Positions 1 through 8,407 of a stretch of DNA of 64,000 nt are shown here, piece by piece; the first letter of the stretch is position 1; each line of letters begins with the position of its first letter. This DNA comes from Pseudomonas sp. B21-028 (GTDB taxonomy: Bacteria > Pseudomonadota > Gammaproteobacteria > Pseudomonadales > Pseudomonadaceae), in NCBI RefSeq assembly GCF_024749045.1, contig NZ_CP087184.1, positions 3,534,001 to 3,598,000 of the forward strand. The letters run 5' to 3'. Made by a program: the position numbers and the translations under genes. The notes under the pieces are model-generated. The model did no database searches. It was given only the letters and a program-made list of their open reading frames with translations, and was not told the origin of the DNA.

Positions 1-618
1 ATCGGGTGCTTCGAAACCGTCGCCCCGCTCTATCTGCCTCGACTGATCGCGGGATTTCGCGAGCGCTTCCCGGGCGTCGAGATACGCCTGCAGGACGGCG
101 AGCAGCAGGAACTCATGCAGGGGTTGACCGGCGGTCGTTTCGACCTGGCGATTTTCTATGAGCACGATCTGGACAGCACCATCGAAACCGAGGCCCTGAT
201 GGCGCCACAGCGGCCCTACGCACTGTTGCCGGCCGGGCATCGCTTTGCCAACCAGGCGCAAGTATCGCTTCGCGACCTGGCCCTGGAGCCGATGATCCTG
301 CTAGACGTACAACCCAGCCGAACCTATTTCGTCAGCATTTTCGAAGAGCTGGGCCTGACGCCCAATATCGTCTTCAGCTCGCCGTCCATTGAAATGGTGC
401 GGGGCATGGTCGGCCAGGCGTTCGGCTTCTCGGTACTGGTCACCCGGCCGCACTCCACCTGCACCTATGACGGGCAACAGGTGGTGTGCGTCAACATCAC
501 CGAAGATGTGACCGGCTCGGCACTGGTAGCCGGCTGGCTCAAACGGGCGCACCTCACCAAGCCGGCGCAGTTGTTCGTCGATTATTGCAAGGAGCAGTTC
601 CAGCAATGGCTGCAATGA
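1..618 (+). CDS. LysR-family transcriptional regulator, 3' part
   Basis: The reading frame is open from base 1, so the gene starts before the window; 205 C-terminal residues and the stop are visible. The visible part is the LysR substrate-binding domain: it runs from an IGCFETVAPLYLP-type first strand through LPRLIAGFRERFPGV, GRFDLAIFY and the LLPAGHRFA segment, all usual landmarks of this periplasmic-binding-like fold. The winged-helix DNA-binding half is missing from view. The gene converges on the amine catabolic operon, with 17 bases between the two stops, so it may or may not control that operon. The effector cannot be read from the sequence. Confidence 0.85.
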   Translation: MGCFETVAPLYLPRLIAGFRERFPGVEIRLQDGEQQELMQGLTGGRFDLAIFYEHDLDSTIETEALMAPQRPYALLPAGHRFANQAQVSLRDLALEPMILLDVQPSRTYFVSIFEELGLTPNIVFSSPSIEMVRGMVGQAFGFSVLVTRPHSTCTYDGQQVVCVNITEDVTGSALVAGWLKRAHLTKPAQLFVDYCKEQFQQWLQ

Positions 619-635
619 ACAGTGTGGCGAGGCCG

Positions 636-1676
636 CTAGCGCGCAGCCCAGGCATTGAAACGCTGCTCAAGCTCCTCGCCGTGATCAACCCAGAATTCGG
701 CATCCACCGCCCGCGCTTCAGCCAGATTGGCCTCGGCGGTGGGCAGTTGCTGTTGCACCGCTACAGGCAAGAGGCTCAACGTCTTGCGATGTACAGGCCC
801 ATAAGGGATGTTTTCGGAGAACACTTTCTGGGCCTGCGGCTGGCTGGCGAAAGCGATGAACTGTTCCGCCAGGGCCTTGTTCGGCGTCCCCTTGACCACC
901 GCCCAATACTCCGGGTCATACAAACTTTGCGGCCAGACAATCTCCAGCGTCATGCCTTCCTTCTGCGCCGAGGCGATCCGGCCATTGTAGGCAGCGCTCA
1001 TCACCACATCGCCCGCCACCAGCCACTGGGCTGGTTGGGCGCCGGCCTCCCACCACTGGATGTCCGGCTTGATCTGGTCCAGTTTGGCGAACGCCCTGGA
1101 CACACCTTCGGGGGTGCCCAACACCTTATACAGTTCCTGCGCCTTGACCCCGTCCGCCAGCAATGCGATTTCCAGGGTGTATTTGGCCCCCTTGCGCAAA
1201 CCGCGCTTGCCCGGATAGTCGGTGACGTTCCAGAAGTCCGCCCATGATCCAGGGGCCTTGGCGAGCTTGCTCCGGTCATAGGCCAGGACCATCGACCAGA
1301 CATAGGTCGCCACGCCGCACTCGGTGAGCGTACCGGGAACGAAGTTCGCCGGATCCCCCAGATGCGTCAGGTCGAGCCTCTCGAACAGCCCCTCTTCACA
1401 ACCACGCAGCAATTCGGGGCTTTCCACTTCGACCACGTCCCAGCTGGTGTGACCCGCTGCGACCATGGCCTTGATCTTCGACAACTCGCCGTTGTATTCA
1501 CCGGCCACGACGCTTCCCGCACCGCTGGCATTGAAGGGTTGGAAGTAGGCCGTGTCCTGGGCCTGTTTGGTGGCACCGCCAAAGGAGATCACGGTGAGAC
1601 TCGGCGGCGCGGCGACGATACTGGCACTCGACAACGCCACCATACACGCAACAGTGCAACGCAAGGATCTGGACAT
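636..1676 (-). CDS. ABC transporter substrate-binding protein, polyamine (PotD/PotF) type
   Basis: A periplasmic solute-binding protein of 346 residues. It begins with a signal peptide (MSRSLRCTVACMVALSSASIVA, cut near residue 22) and continues with LTVISFGGATKQAQ, AGEYNGELSKIKAMV and WDVVEVES, the pattern of spermidine/putrescine binding proteins. I chose the ATG at 1676 rather than a frame opening 20 codons earlier, because AGAGGAA sits at the right distance and the signal peptide then starts at residue 1. It is the last gene of the operon, 76 bases after the aminotransferase. No permease or ATPase gene accompanies it, so it either serves a transporter encoded elsewhere or acts as a sensor. 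The ligand is inferred from family and context only. Confidence 0.85.
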   Translation of the reverse strand: MSRSLRCTVACMVALSSASIVAAPPSLTVISFGGATKQAQDTAYFQPFNASGAGSVVAGEYNGELSKIKAMVAAGHTSWDVVEVESPELLRGCEEGLFERLDLTHLGDPANFVPGTLTECGVATYVWSMVLAYDRSKLAKAPGSWADFWNVTDYPGKRGLRKGAKYTLEIALLADGVKAQELYKVLGTPEGVSRAFAKLDQIKPDIQWWEAGAQPAQWLVAGDVVMSAAYNGRIASAQKEGMTLEIVWPQSLYDPEYWAVVKGTPNKALAEQFIAFASQPQAQKVFSENIPYGPVHRKTLSLLPVAVQQQLPTAEANLAEARAVDAEFWVDHGEELEQRFNAWAAR

Positions 1677-1721
1677 CGATCGATTCCTCTCATGACCTGT
1701 ACGACGCCAGGTCGTTTGGAG

Positions 1722-1743
1722 CCGGCTCGCCCGCACGAGCCGG
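1722..1743 (-). repeat. Perfect hairpin between aminotransferase and binding-protein genes
   Basis: CCGGCTCG and CGAGCCGG form a perfect 8-bp stem around a 6-base loop, in the 76-base gap before the binding-protein gene. No run of T follows on either strand, so this is not a standard intrinsic terminator. A processing or RNA-stabilising role, setting different levels of the last gene, is possible but unproven. Confidence 0.55.
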
Positions 1744-1752
1744 CGACGGGAC

Positions 1753-3135
1753 TCAAAGGCGACCGTAAGCGCGGGCGGTGCGGTCTACAGCAATACGGGT
1801 CTTGTCGACCAGCTCGTTGATGTCGGCGTGGCTGGCCACCAGCGCCGGGGCCATGATCATCCGGCCAAGGGTGGAACGGATGATCACGCCTTCCTCGAAA
1901 CCGAAGGTGCGGCATTGCCAGGCCATCTCGTTCTCGTTGGCAAAGCGCTTGCGGAGGTCCTTGTCTTCGGCCAGTTGCAGGGCCGCGACCATGCCCACCC
2001 CCTGGATCTCGCCAACCAGCGGATGGCCATCGAAGATCTCCCGCAGGCAGCGTTGCAGATACGGTCCGGTGTCGTCCTTGACCCGGGTAACGATGCCCTC
2101 GTCGCGCAGGGCCTTGAGGTTGGCGATTGCCACCGCGGCGGCCACCGGATGTCCGGAGTAAGTCAGGCCATGGGCGAACACTCCGCCCTGCTCCACCAGC
2201 ACCTCGGCCATGCGCCGGGACAGGACCAGTCCTCCCATGGGGATGTAGCCGCTGGTCAAGCCCTTGGCGATGGACAAGGTGTCCGGCTCGAAGCCGAAAT
2301 GTTCATGGGCGAACCATTCACCGGTACGACCGAAGCCACCAATCACTTCATCGGCGCACAACAGCACGTCGTACTGGCGACAAATGCGCTGGATCTCCGG
2401 CCAGTAGCTGTCGGGCGGGAAGATCATCCCGCCCGCGCCCTGGAAAGGCTCGGCAACGAACGCGGCGACATTGTCGGCACCCAGCTCGAGGATTTTTTCC
2501 TCCAGCTGGCGAGCGGCCCGCAGGCCGAATTCGGCCGGACTCAAGTCGCCTTCGTGGGCGAACCAGTACGGTTCATCGATGTGCGCCACATCGGGGATCA
2601 CGCCGCCCATCTCGTGCATGAATTTCATGCCGCCCAAGGCCGAGGCCCCCAGGGTCGAACCGTGGTAGCCGTTCCAGCGGCCAATCAGGGTTTTCTTCTG
2701 CGGCTTGCCGAGAATCTGCCAGTAGCGCCGCACCGTGCGAATCAGGACCTCGTTGGCCTCGGAGCCGGAGTTGGTATAGATGGCGTGGCTGTAGTGCTCC
2801 GGCAGCAGGCTGAACAGCAGTTCGGACAACTCCACCACCGATGGGTGGGTGGTGTGGAAGAACATGTTGTAGTACGGCAATTGCTCCAACTGGCGGCTCG
2901 CCGCGGCGGCCAGGTCCTGGCGACCGTAACCCAGGTTGGTGCACCACAGCCCGGACATGCCGTCCAGGTAACGCTTGCCGTCGTTATCCCACAACGCCAG
3001 GCCCTCACCGCGAACGATTACCCGGGGCCCTTCGGCATTGAGGGCTTTCTGGTCGAGGAACGCATGGATATGGTGTGCCGCGTCCAGCGCCTGGTATTCA
3101 CGGGTGCTGCGGGTTGCGTTGAATGACGCGTTCAT
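1753..3135 (-). CDS. Class III (omega) aminotransferase, SpuC-like
   Basis: A 460-residue PLP enzyme of the class III aminotransferase family. Visible landmarks are GLWCTNLGYG near residue 62, TNSGSEANE (phosphate and substrate site), WNGYHGSTLGASALGG, the ADEVIGGFGRTG segment holding the cofactor-binding Asp, and SIAKGLTSGYIPMG with the Schiff-base Lys. It resembles putrescine-pyruvate aminotransferase (SpuC) and related omega-amine aminotransferases, which turn a terminal amine into an aldehyde. The product would feed the aldehyde dehydrogenase encoded upstream. Its ATG overlaps the permease stop as ATGA, so translation is probably coupled. The amine substrate is not known. Confidence 0.9.
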   Translation of the reverse strand: MNASFNATRSTREYQALDAAHHIHAFLDQKALNAEGPRVIVRGEGLALWDNDGKRYLDGMSGLWCTNLGYGRQDLAAAASRQLEQLPYYNMFFHTTHPSVVELSELLFSLLPEHYSHAIYTNSGSEANEVLIRTVRRYWQILGKPQKKTLIGRWNGYHGSTLGASALGGMKFMHEMGGVIPDVAHIDEPYWFAHEGDLSPAEFGLRAARQLEEKILELGADNVAAFVAEPFQGAGGMIFPPDSYWPEIQRICRQYDVLLCADEVIGGFGRTGEWFAHEHFGFEPDTLSIAKGLTSGYIPMGGLVLSRRMAEVLVEQGGVFAHGLTYSGHPVAAAVAIANLKALRDEGIVTRVKDDTGPYLQRCLREIFDGHPLVGEIQGVGMVAALQLAEDKDLRKRFANENEMAWQCRTFGFEEGVIIRSTLGRMIMAPALVASHADINELVDKTRIAVDRTARAYGRL

Positions 3136-4580
3136 TGGAAGTCTCCTTGCTGATTGATCTTTTCGTTACCGGTGTCTCGGCCTGCCGCCAGCGGCTCGGG
3201 CTTGAACAGCGGCTTGCCCATGACGCACTTGATCCACACCACCGCGATCAGCGAAACAATGCCCAGCACCGCACCCGCGCTGGCGAAGATCGGCAAGGTC
3301 ATTTCCGGGCTCGGGGATACATGCCAGATGGCAAACAGCATGCCGGCGATGCCGAACAGCTGGGGCAGCGGATAGCACGGCGTGCGAAACGGGCGATGCA
3401 CGTGGGGATAGCGTCGACGCAGGGCAATCACGTTAATGTGGGTGATGATGTAGGCCAGCAACCAGGCCAGGGCGGCAGCCAGCAGCAGAAGATTGATGGC
3501 GTCCGGGTGGTCGTGCATCAACAGCAGCGGCACACCGGTGACGGCCGCCACGAACAGCACAGCAACCCAGGGTGCGCCGCTGCGCTTGCCGGTGCGTTTG
3601 AATACGCCGAAGGCCTGGCCGTTCTGCGCCATGCCCAGCAACATGCGCGGGATGGCCGCCAGCGAACTGTTGAGGGTGCTGCACGTGGCGGTGATGGCCG
3701 CACTGACCAGCAAGATCTGGCCCGCTTCGCCGAACACGGTGGTAGCGAACAGGTAATGCGGTAAGCCGTTACTGGCCAGTTCGGCCTGCGGCACAGTGAG
3801 CAAGGCCCCCAGGCAGTACAGGCAGATGATGACGAAAATCACCGTCAAGCCGATCATCATCGAGGCCGGGATGTTGCGTTCCGGGTGCCGGGTTTCTTCC
3901 ACCAGGGGGCAGACGAACTCAGCCCCGACGAAGCCCCACACGGCCATTGCCGTGAGTGCAACGACCCCGAGCCCCATGGGGTTCCAGCCGGACGTCGTCA
4001 CCAGGGTCGAGACACTGCCGGCCCCGTCGCTTGTCAGCGCCCCCAAGCCCATCACCAGCAACATCACCGTCATGACCAGCGCCAGCACCGTTTGCAGGCG
4101 CGAGAAAATGTCGATGTTGAACAGGTTGAGCACCGTGAACAGACACAACACCCCAAGCGCCACGCTCAACGGCGGCATCGAGTGCGGGTAGACCTTGTCG
4201 ATGATGAACTCCATCAGCAGCAGCTCCGCCGACAAGGCGAACATTGCCACCACCACATAACCGGAGAACGTCGCCAGGATCGCCGGAAACTGACCGATGG
4301 CGACCTCGGTGTAGCTGCTCAGGCTGCCGGCGCGAGGGATCATCATCGCCAGTTCGGAAAACGAACAGGCGTAACTCAAGGCCAGCAGCCAGGCCAGGGC
4401 CAGCGGTATGACAAAGCCCATGCCGGCGATACCGGCGCCTTGCAACATCAGCACCATGACGCCTTGGGACACCACCAGGCCCACGGCCACCGCCAGCAGG
4501 GCACTCAGGCCCAGGCGTCGGCGAGGCCTGGCCAGGGATGGGTCAACGGATTGCAACGGCACGCTTGAAGAACTGTCCAT
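3132..4580 (-). CDS. APC-superfamily amino acid/amine permease
   Basis: An inner-membrane transporter of 482 residues with about twelve hydrophobic segments. It opens with a short polar tail, then GLSALLAVAVGLVVSQGVMV and the IPLALAWLLALSYACSFSELAMMIPRAG region, a classic APC first-half signature. A longer upstream frame exists, but the ATG at 4580 is preceded by AAGGAG at 7-base spacing and starts the family alignment. It lies 64 bases after the aldehyde dehydrogenase and overlaps the aminotransferase start by 4 bases. Its place in a catabolic operon suggests import of the operon's substrate, an amino acid or amine; the specificity cannot be read. Confidence 0.88.
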   Translation of the reverse strand: MDSSSSVPLQSVDPSLARPRRRLGLSALLAVAVGLVVSQGVMVLMLQGAGIAGMGFVIPLALAWLLALSYACSFSELAMMIPRAGSLSSYTEVAIGQFPAILATFSGYVVVAMFALSAELLLMEFIIDKVYPHSMPPLSVALGVLCLFTVLNLFNIDIFSRLQTVLALVMTVMLLVMGLGALTSDGAGSVSTLVTTSGWNPMGLGVVALTAMAVWGFVGAEFVCPLVEETRHPERNIPASMMIGLTVIFVIICLYCLGALLTVPQAELASNGLPHYLFATTVFGEAGQILLVSAAITATCSTLNSSLAAIPRMLLGMAQNGQAFGVFKRTGKRSGAPWVAVLFVAAVTGVPLLLMHDHPDAINLLLLAAALAWLLAYIITHINVIALRRRYPHVHRPFRTPCYPLPQLFGIAGMLFAIWHVSPSPEMTLPIFASAGAVLGIVSLIAVVWIKCVMGKPLFKPEPLAAGRDTGNEKINQQGDFQ

Positions 4581-4644
4581 CGGTTGCTCCTTTTTCTTTT
4601 TCTTGGGGAGAACAAATCGATTGCGGTTGAAAACCGGATTGCAC

Positions 4645-6138
4645 TCAGTGACGGAGCTGAATCCAGGTCGTCTTGAGTTGCGTGTACTTGTCGAACGAAT
4701 GCAGGGAAAGGTCGCGGCCGAAGCCCGATTGCTTGCCACCGCCAAACGGCACCGTGACGTCCAGCGCATCCACGGTGTTGACCGAAACCGTGCCCGCCTC
4801 CAGGCGTCGCGCCACGCGGTGCGCACGGTTCAAGTCGTCCGTCCACAGCGATGCCGCCAGTCCGTAGATATGCTCGTTGGCCATGGCGATGGCCTGCTCT
4901 TCATCCTCGAATGCACTCACCGCCAGGACCGGCCCGAACACCTCCTCGCGGGCCAACTGCATGTCTGGCTTCACACCGGTAAAGATCGTCGGCTCGATAA
5001 AGTTTCCGGAACCATCGAAGCTCAGTTGACGGCCACCGCAGACCAGCCGGGCACCCTCGGCCTGTGCCTGCCCGATGTACTGCATGATTCGCGCGGTCTG
5101 GCGTTCGTCGACGATGGCCCCGGAGCGACTCGCCGGGTCCAGGGGATTACCCGGTTGCCACTGGCGTGCCTGGGCGACCAGCCGCTCGACGAACTCATCG
5201 TGAATCGAGCGCTGCACCAGCAGCCGCGAGTTGGCCGAGCACACTTCGCCCTGGTTGAAGAAAATCCCGAATGCAGCTTTTTGCGCCGCCAGGTCCAGGT
5301 CCTGGCAGTCGGCAAATACCAGGTTCGGGCTCTTGCCGCCGCACTCCAGCCAGACCTGCTTGAGGTTGGACTGCGCGGAGTACTGCATGAAGTATTTGCC
5401 GACTTCCGTAGAGCCGGTAAACACCAGTGAGTCGACGTCCGGATGCAGGCCCAGCGCCCTCCCGGCCTGCTCGCCGAGGCCCGGCACGACGTTCAGCACG
5501 CCGGGCGGCAAGCCGGCTTCCAGGGCCAGTTCGGCCAGGCGCAAGGCCGAGAACGGTGACTGTTCGGCGGGTTTGAGCACCACGCTGTTGCCGGCGGCCA
5601 GTGCCGGGGCGACTTTCCAGGCCGCCATGTCCAGTGGGAAATTCCACGGCACCACCGCCGCGATGACACCCAGCGGCACACGGGTAATGGTGGCCAGGAC
5701 ATTTGCCGCCGACGGCGCGACCTGATCGTAAAGCTTGTCGAGACTCTCGCCGTACCAGGCAAAGACATGGGCGGCACCGGGCACGTCGATGGTCCAGGCA
5801 TCCATCACCGGCTTGCCCATGCTCAGGCTGTCGAGCAAGGCCAGTTCCTCGCGGTGCGCCAGCATCAGTTGCGACAGACGCAACAGCACGGTCTTGCGTT
5901 CACCCGGCGCCATGCGCGCCCAAGGGCCTCGTTCGAAAGCCCGCCTCGCGGCTTTCACCGCGAGATCGACCTCCCGCTCGCCGCACGCCACCACATTCGC
6001 CAACCGTGTCCCATTGGCCGGATTGATGACCTCAAACCGTGCGCCATCGACCGCTTCTGTCGGCACGCCGTCGATCAAGGCGCGATCTCTCAGGCGCAGC
6101 TCTGCCGCCCGGCTCTTCCAGTCATTGAAGTCGTTCAT
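4645..6138 (-). CDS. NAD(P)-dependent aldehyde dehydrogenase, PuuC/KauB-like
   Basis: A full-length 497-residue aldehyde dehydrogenase. Visible motifs are VPWNFPLDMAAWKVAPALAAGN (cofactor site), FTGSTEVGK, the general-base region LECGGKSP and FFNQGEVCSANSRLLV with the catalytic Cys. The closest recognisable type is the gamma-glutamyl-gamma-aminobutyraldehyde / omega-aminoaldehyde dehydrogenase group (PuuC, KauB). It would oxidise the aldehyde made by the aminotransferase two genes on. The start is supported by AAAGGAA. It follows the ArgE-like gene by 14 bases. Confidence 0.92.
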   Translation of the reverse strand: MNDFNDWKSRAAELRLRDRALIDGVPTEAVDGARFEVINPANGTRLANVVACGEREVDLAVKAARRAFERGPWARMAPGERKTVLLRLSQLMLAHREELALLDSLSMGKPVMDAWTIDVPGAAHVFAWYGESLDKLYDQVAPSAANVLATITRVPLGVIAAVVPWNFPLDMAAWKVAPALAAGNSVVLKPAEQSPFSALRLAELALEAGLPPGVLNVVPGLGEQAGRALGLHPDVDSLVFTGSTEVGKYFMQYSAQSNLKQVWLECGGKSPNLVFADCQDLDLAAQKAAFGIFFNQGEVCSANSRLLVQRSIHDEFVERLVAQARQWQPGNPLDPASRSGAIVDERQTARIMQYIGQAQAEGARLVCGGRQLSFDGSGNFIEPTIFTGVKPDMQLAREEVFGPVLAVSAFEDEEQAIAMANEHIYGLAASLWTDDLNRAHRVARRLEAGTVSVNTVDALDVTVPFGGGKQSGFGRDLSLHSFDKYTQLKTTWIQLRH

Positions 6139-6152
6139 CGCAGGTTCCTTTG

Positions 6153-7319
6153 TCAGCGGTCGTCGGACTCGCTGAGATCATTGGCCAGGCGATCCATCAA
6201 GCGATCGCAGGCCGCCATTTGTTCAACGCTTACGTATTCGTCGGGCTTGTGCCCCTGTTCCATGCTGCCGGGGCCGCAGATCACCGTCGCAATACCTGCC
6301 TGATGAAACAGCCCGCCTTCGGTACCGAAGGCCACGGTGCCGAACGCATCGTTGCCGCACAGTCGGGCGAGCAGGCGCGCCGCGGCACTGTCCGGCGAGG
6401 TCGCCAGACCGGGGTAAGCAGACAGATGCTCAAAATGGATCGCGGTGTCGGCTTGCACCGCCCGCATCGTCGGCAGCAATTGTTCGGCATAGGCCCGCAG
6501 TTGCTCGACGACGGCCTGGGGAGCAAAGTCCGGCAAGGCACGCACTTCGAAATCGAAACGGCAATCGGCCGGGACAATGTTCAACGCCGTGCCGCCCTGG
6601 ATAACCCCGACCTGCACCGTCGAGTACGGCGGATCGAAACGTGCGTCATGCCGTGACGGTTCGGCCAGCCCGGCGCCGATCTGGCTCAACCGGCCGATCA
6701 GGCGCGCCGCCTGCTCGATGGCGTTCACCCCGGAAGGCGCGTAGGCCGAGTGGCAAGCCGCGCCCTTGACGTGGCAACGCATCGCCAGCTTTCCCTTATG
6801 TCCCAGCACAGGTTGAAGCCCGGTGGGCTCGCCAATCAGGCACAGCGCCGGTTGCTCAATGCGTTGCGGCAGTACCTCCAGCAAGCCGCGCACGCCCAGG
6901 CATCCGACTTCTTCGTCATAGGAAAACGCCAGGTGTACCGGTCGCCGCAGCGGGCTGGACAGGAACATCGGCACCGCCGCCAGTACCGAGGCGAGAAAGC
7001 CCTTCATGTCCGCCGTGCCACGCCCGAAAAGCTTGCCATCTGCCTCGCTCAGGCAAAACGGTTCGACCGTCCAGGCCTGCCCGTCCACCGGCACCACATC
7101 GGTGTGCCCGGACAGCACCACGCCACCGGGCACCGACGGGCCGATACTCGCCAGCAGGTTGGCCTTGGTCCGCTCCGGGTTGTAGACCAGTTCGCAGGCC
7201 ACCCCCAGGCCGTGCAAGTAGTCGCGCACGAACCCGATCAACGCCAGGTTCGAGTCGCGGCTTACCGTGGCAAAACCCACCAGCCTGGCGAGCAATGCGC
7301 GGCTGCGCAAATCACTCAT
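6153..7319 (-). CDS. ArgE/DapE-family M20 deacylase (annotated type: acetylornithine deacetylase)
   Basis: A 388-residue zinc hydrolase of the M20 family. VVLSGHTDVVPVDGQAW gives the first metal His and Asp, LFGRGTADMKGF the bridging Asp, FSYDEEVGCLG the catalytic Glu pair, and FGTEGGLFHQ plus CGPGSMEQGHKPDEYV the C-terminal metal site. The family removes N-acyl groups from amino acids such as N-acetylornithine. Because the gene sits inside a catabolic operon rather than with arginine genes, it more likely de-acylates an intermediate there. The ATG at 7319 is preceded by CGGAG, and the gene start overlaps the DUF1028 stop by 8 bases. Confidence 0.88.
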   Translation of the reverse strand: MSDLRSRALLARLVGFATVSRDSNLALIGFVRDYLHGLGVACELVYNPERTKANLLASIGPSVPGGVVLSGHTDVVPVDGQAWTVEPFCLSEADGKLFGRGTADMKGFLASVLAAVPMFLSSPLRRPVHLAFSYDEEVGCLGVRGLLEVLPQRIEQPALCLIGEPTGLQPVLGHKGKLAMRCHVKGAACHSAYAPSGVNAIEQAARLIGRLSQIGAGLAEPSRHDARFDPPYSTVQVGVIQGGTALNIVPADCRFDFEVRALPDFAPQAVVEQLRAYAEQLLPTMRAVQADTAIHFEHLSAYPGLATSPDSAAARLLARLCGNDAFGTVAFGTEGGLFHQAGIATVICGPGSMEQGHKPDEYVSVEQMAACDRLMDRLANDLSESDDR

Positions 7320-7986
7320 CACCCGGCACTCCGTAGCGAGGGGCCAGGGTCGGATTCAGGGCGCGGGTCAGGTAGTCCTGCAATTGTGGCTGGTAGGCGA
7401 CCCAGAGCTTTTCCAGTTCGCCGATGGGATTCTGCTCGACCCAGTCCACCCGTAGATCGACAATTGGCCACGTCAAGTCATCCACCACCGAAAGCGCGGC
7501 GGAGTGCACCGCCCCGGCCTCTCCACCCGCCTCCTGGCCGGCTCGCAAAGCGTTCATCAGACGGGCCGCGAGACAGCCTTCACTGCCTTCGAAAGCAGCA
7601 ACCATGGCGTCGATCACGCCCTCGCCGGCCAGTAGATTTCCAGCCGCCACACACTGCTCACCGGCCAGCGAATTGTGAATACCCAAAGCATGGCTGCCGC
7701 TGTAGATCGCGGTATTTCCATGGGCATCGACGACCGCCACCTGGCGGTACTCGCTATAGCCATTGCGAGCCAGGGCGCGATCCACCGCCTCGCGCGCCTC
7801 CAGGCCGTCGGCCAGTTCATCGAGGATCAGCGGTCCCAGGGCCGGCAGCGTAATGTTCTGGCTCGACACCGCGCCGATACCGGCCCGCAACCAGGGACAA
7901 CGGGCACCGACGGCAATGCTGGAGGAACTGATGGCGACGCCTAACTGACCGGTTTCGGCGCAACGCCCAACGATAGAAAAAGTCAT
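7312..7986 (-). CDS. DUF1028 family protein (Ntn-hydrolase-like)
   Basis: A 224-residue protein that matches the DUF1028 family from its first residues (MTFSIVGRCAETGQLGVAISS) through SIAVGARCPWL, ALGIHNSLAGEQCVAAGNLLAG and VDDLTWPIVDLRVDW. The family has an N-terminal-nucleophile-hydrolase-like fold but, as far as I know, no settled reaction. AAGGAG stands before the ATG and partly overlaps the RidA stop codon region 10 bases upstream. Its fixed place between RidA-like and ArgE-like genes argues for a step on an amide or acylated amine, which is inference. Confidence 0.85.
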   Translation of the reverse strand: MTFSIVGRCAETGQLGVAISSSSIAVGARCPWLRAGIGAVSSQNITLPALGPLILDELADGLEAREAVDRALARNGYSEYRQVAVVDAHGNTAIYSGSHALGIHNSLAGEQCVAAGNLLAGEGVIDAMVAAFEGSEGCLAARLMNALRAGQEAGGEAGAVHSAALSVVDDLTWPIVDLRVDWVEQNPIGELEKLWVAYQPQLQDYLTRALNPTLAPRYGVPGDE

Positions 7987-7996
7987 GTTCCGCTCC

Positions 7997-8407
7997 TTAT
8001 TCGGGAATCACCGCGATCACATCGATTTCCATCAACCACTGCGGCTGACCAAGAGCGCTGACCACCAGTCCGGTGGAAATCGGGAACACGCCCTTAAGCC
8101 ATTTGCCGACTTCCTGGTACACCGGCTCGCGGTAACGCGGGTCGATCAAATAGGTGGTGGTCTTGACGATATGGCTCAGGTCGCTGCCGGCCTCTTCAAG
8201 CAATTGCTTGACGTTGCGCATGGCTTGTTCGGCCTGGGCACGCGGGTCGCCGAGGCCCACCAGCTGCCCGTCGAAATCGGTGCCCACCTGACCGCGCACA
8301 TAGACGGTGTTGCCGGCGCGCACGGCCTGGCACAAGTCGTTGTCCAGCGTCTGGTTCGGGTAGGTATCTTGGGTGTTGAACATGCGGATACGAGTGTGGG
8401 TAGGCAT
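7997..8407 (-). CDS. RidA-family protein lacking the catalytic Arg
   Basis: A 136-residue member of the Rid (YjgF/YER057c/UK114) family, recognisable from VRAGNTVYVRGQVG, the AQAEQAMRNVKQLLEEAG helix and the C-terminal strand WLMEIDVIAVIPE. True RidA enamine/imine deaminases carry FPARS in the C-terminal third; here the matching stretch reads FPIST, so the Arg that binds the substrate carboxylate is absent. This places it in the Rid4-Rid7 type groups, whose members accompany catabolic genes and may act on other imines or hydrolyse other groups. Its ATG shares one base with the stop of the monooxygenase gene (TGATG), so the two are coupled. Confidence 0.88.
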   Translation of the reverse strand: MPTHTRIRMFNTQDTYPNQTLDNDLCQAVRAGNTVYVRGQVGTDFDGQLVGLGDPRAQAEQAMRNVKQLLEEAGSDLSHIVKTTTYLIDPRYREPVYQEVGKWLKGVFPISTGLVVSALGQPQWLMEIDVIAVIPE

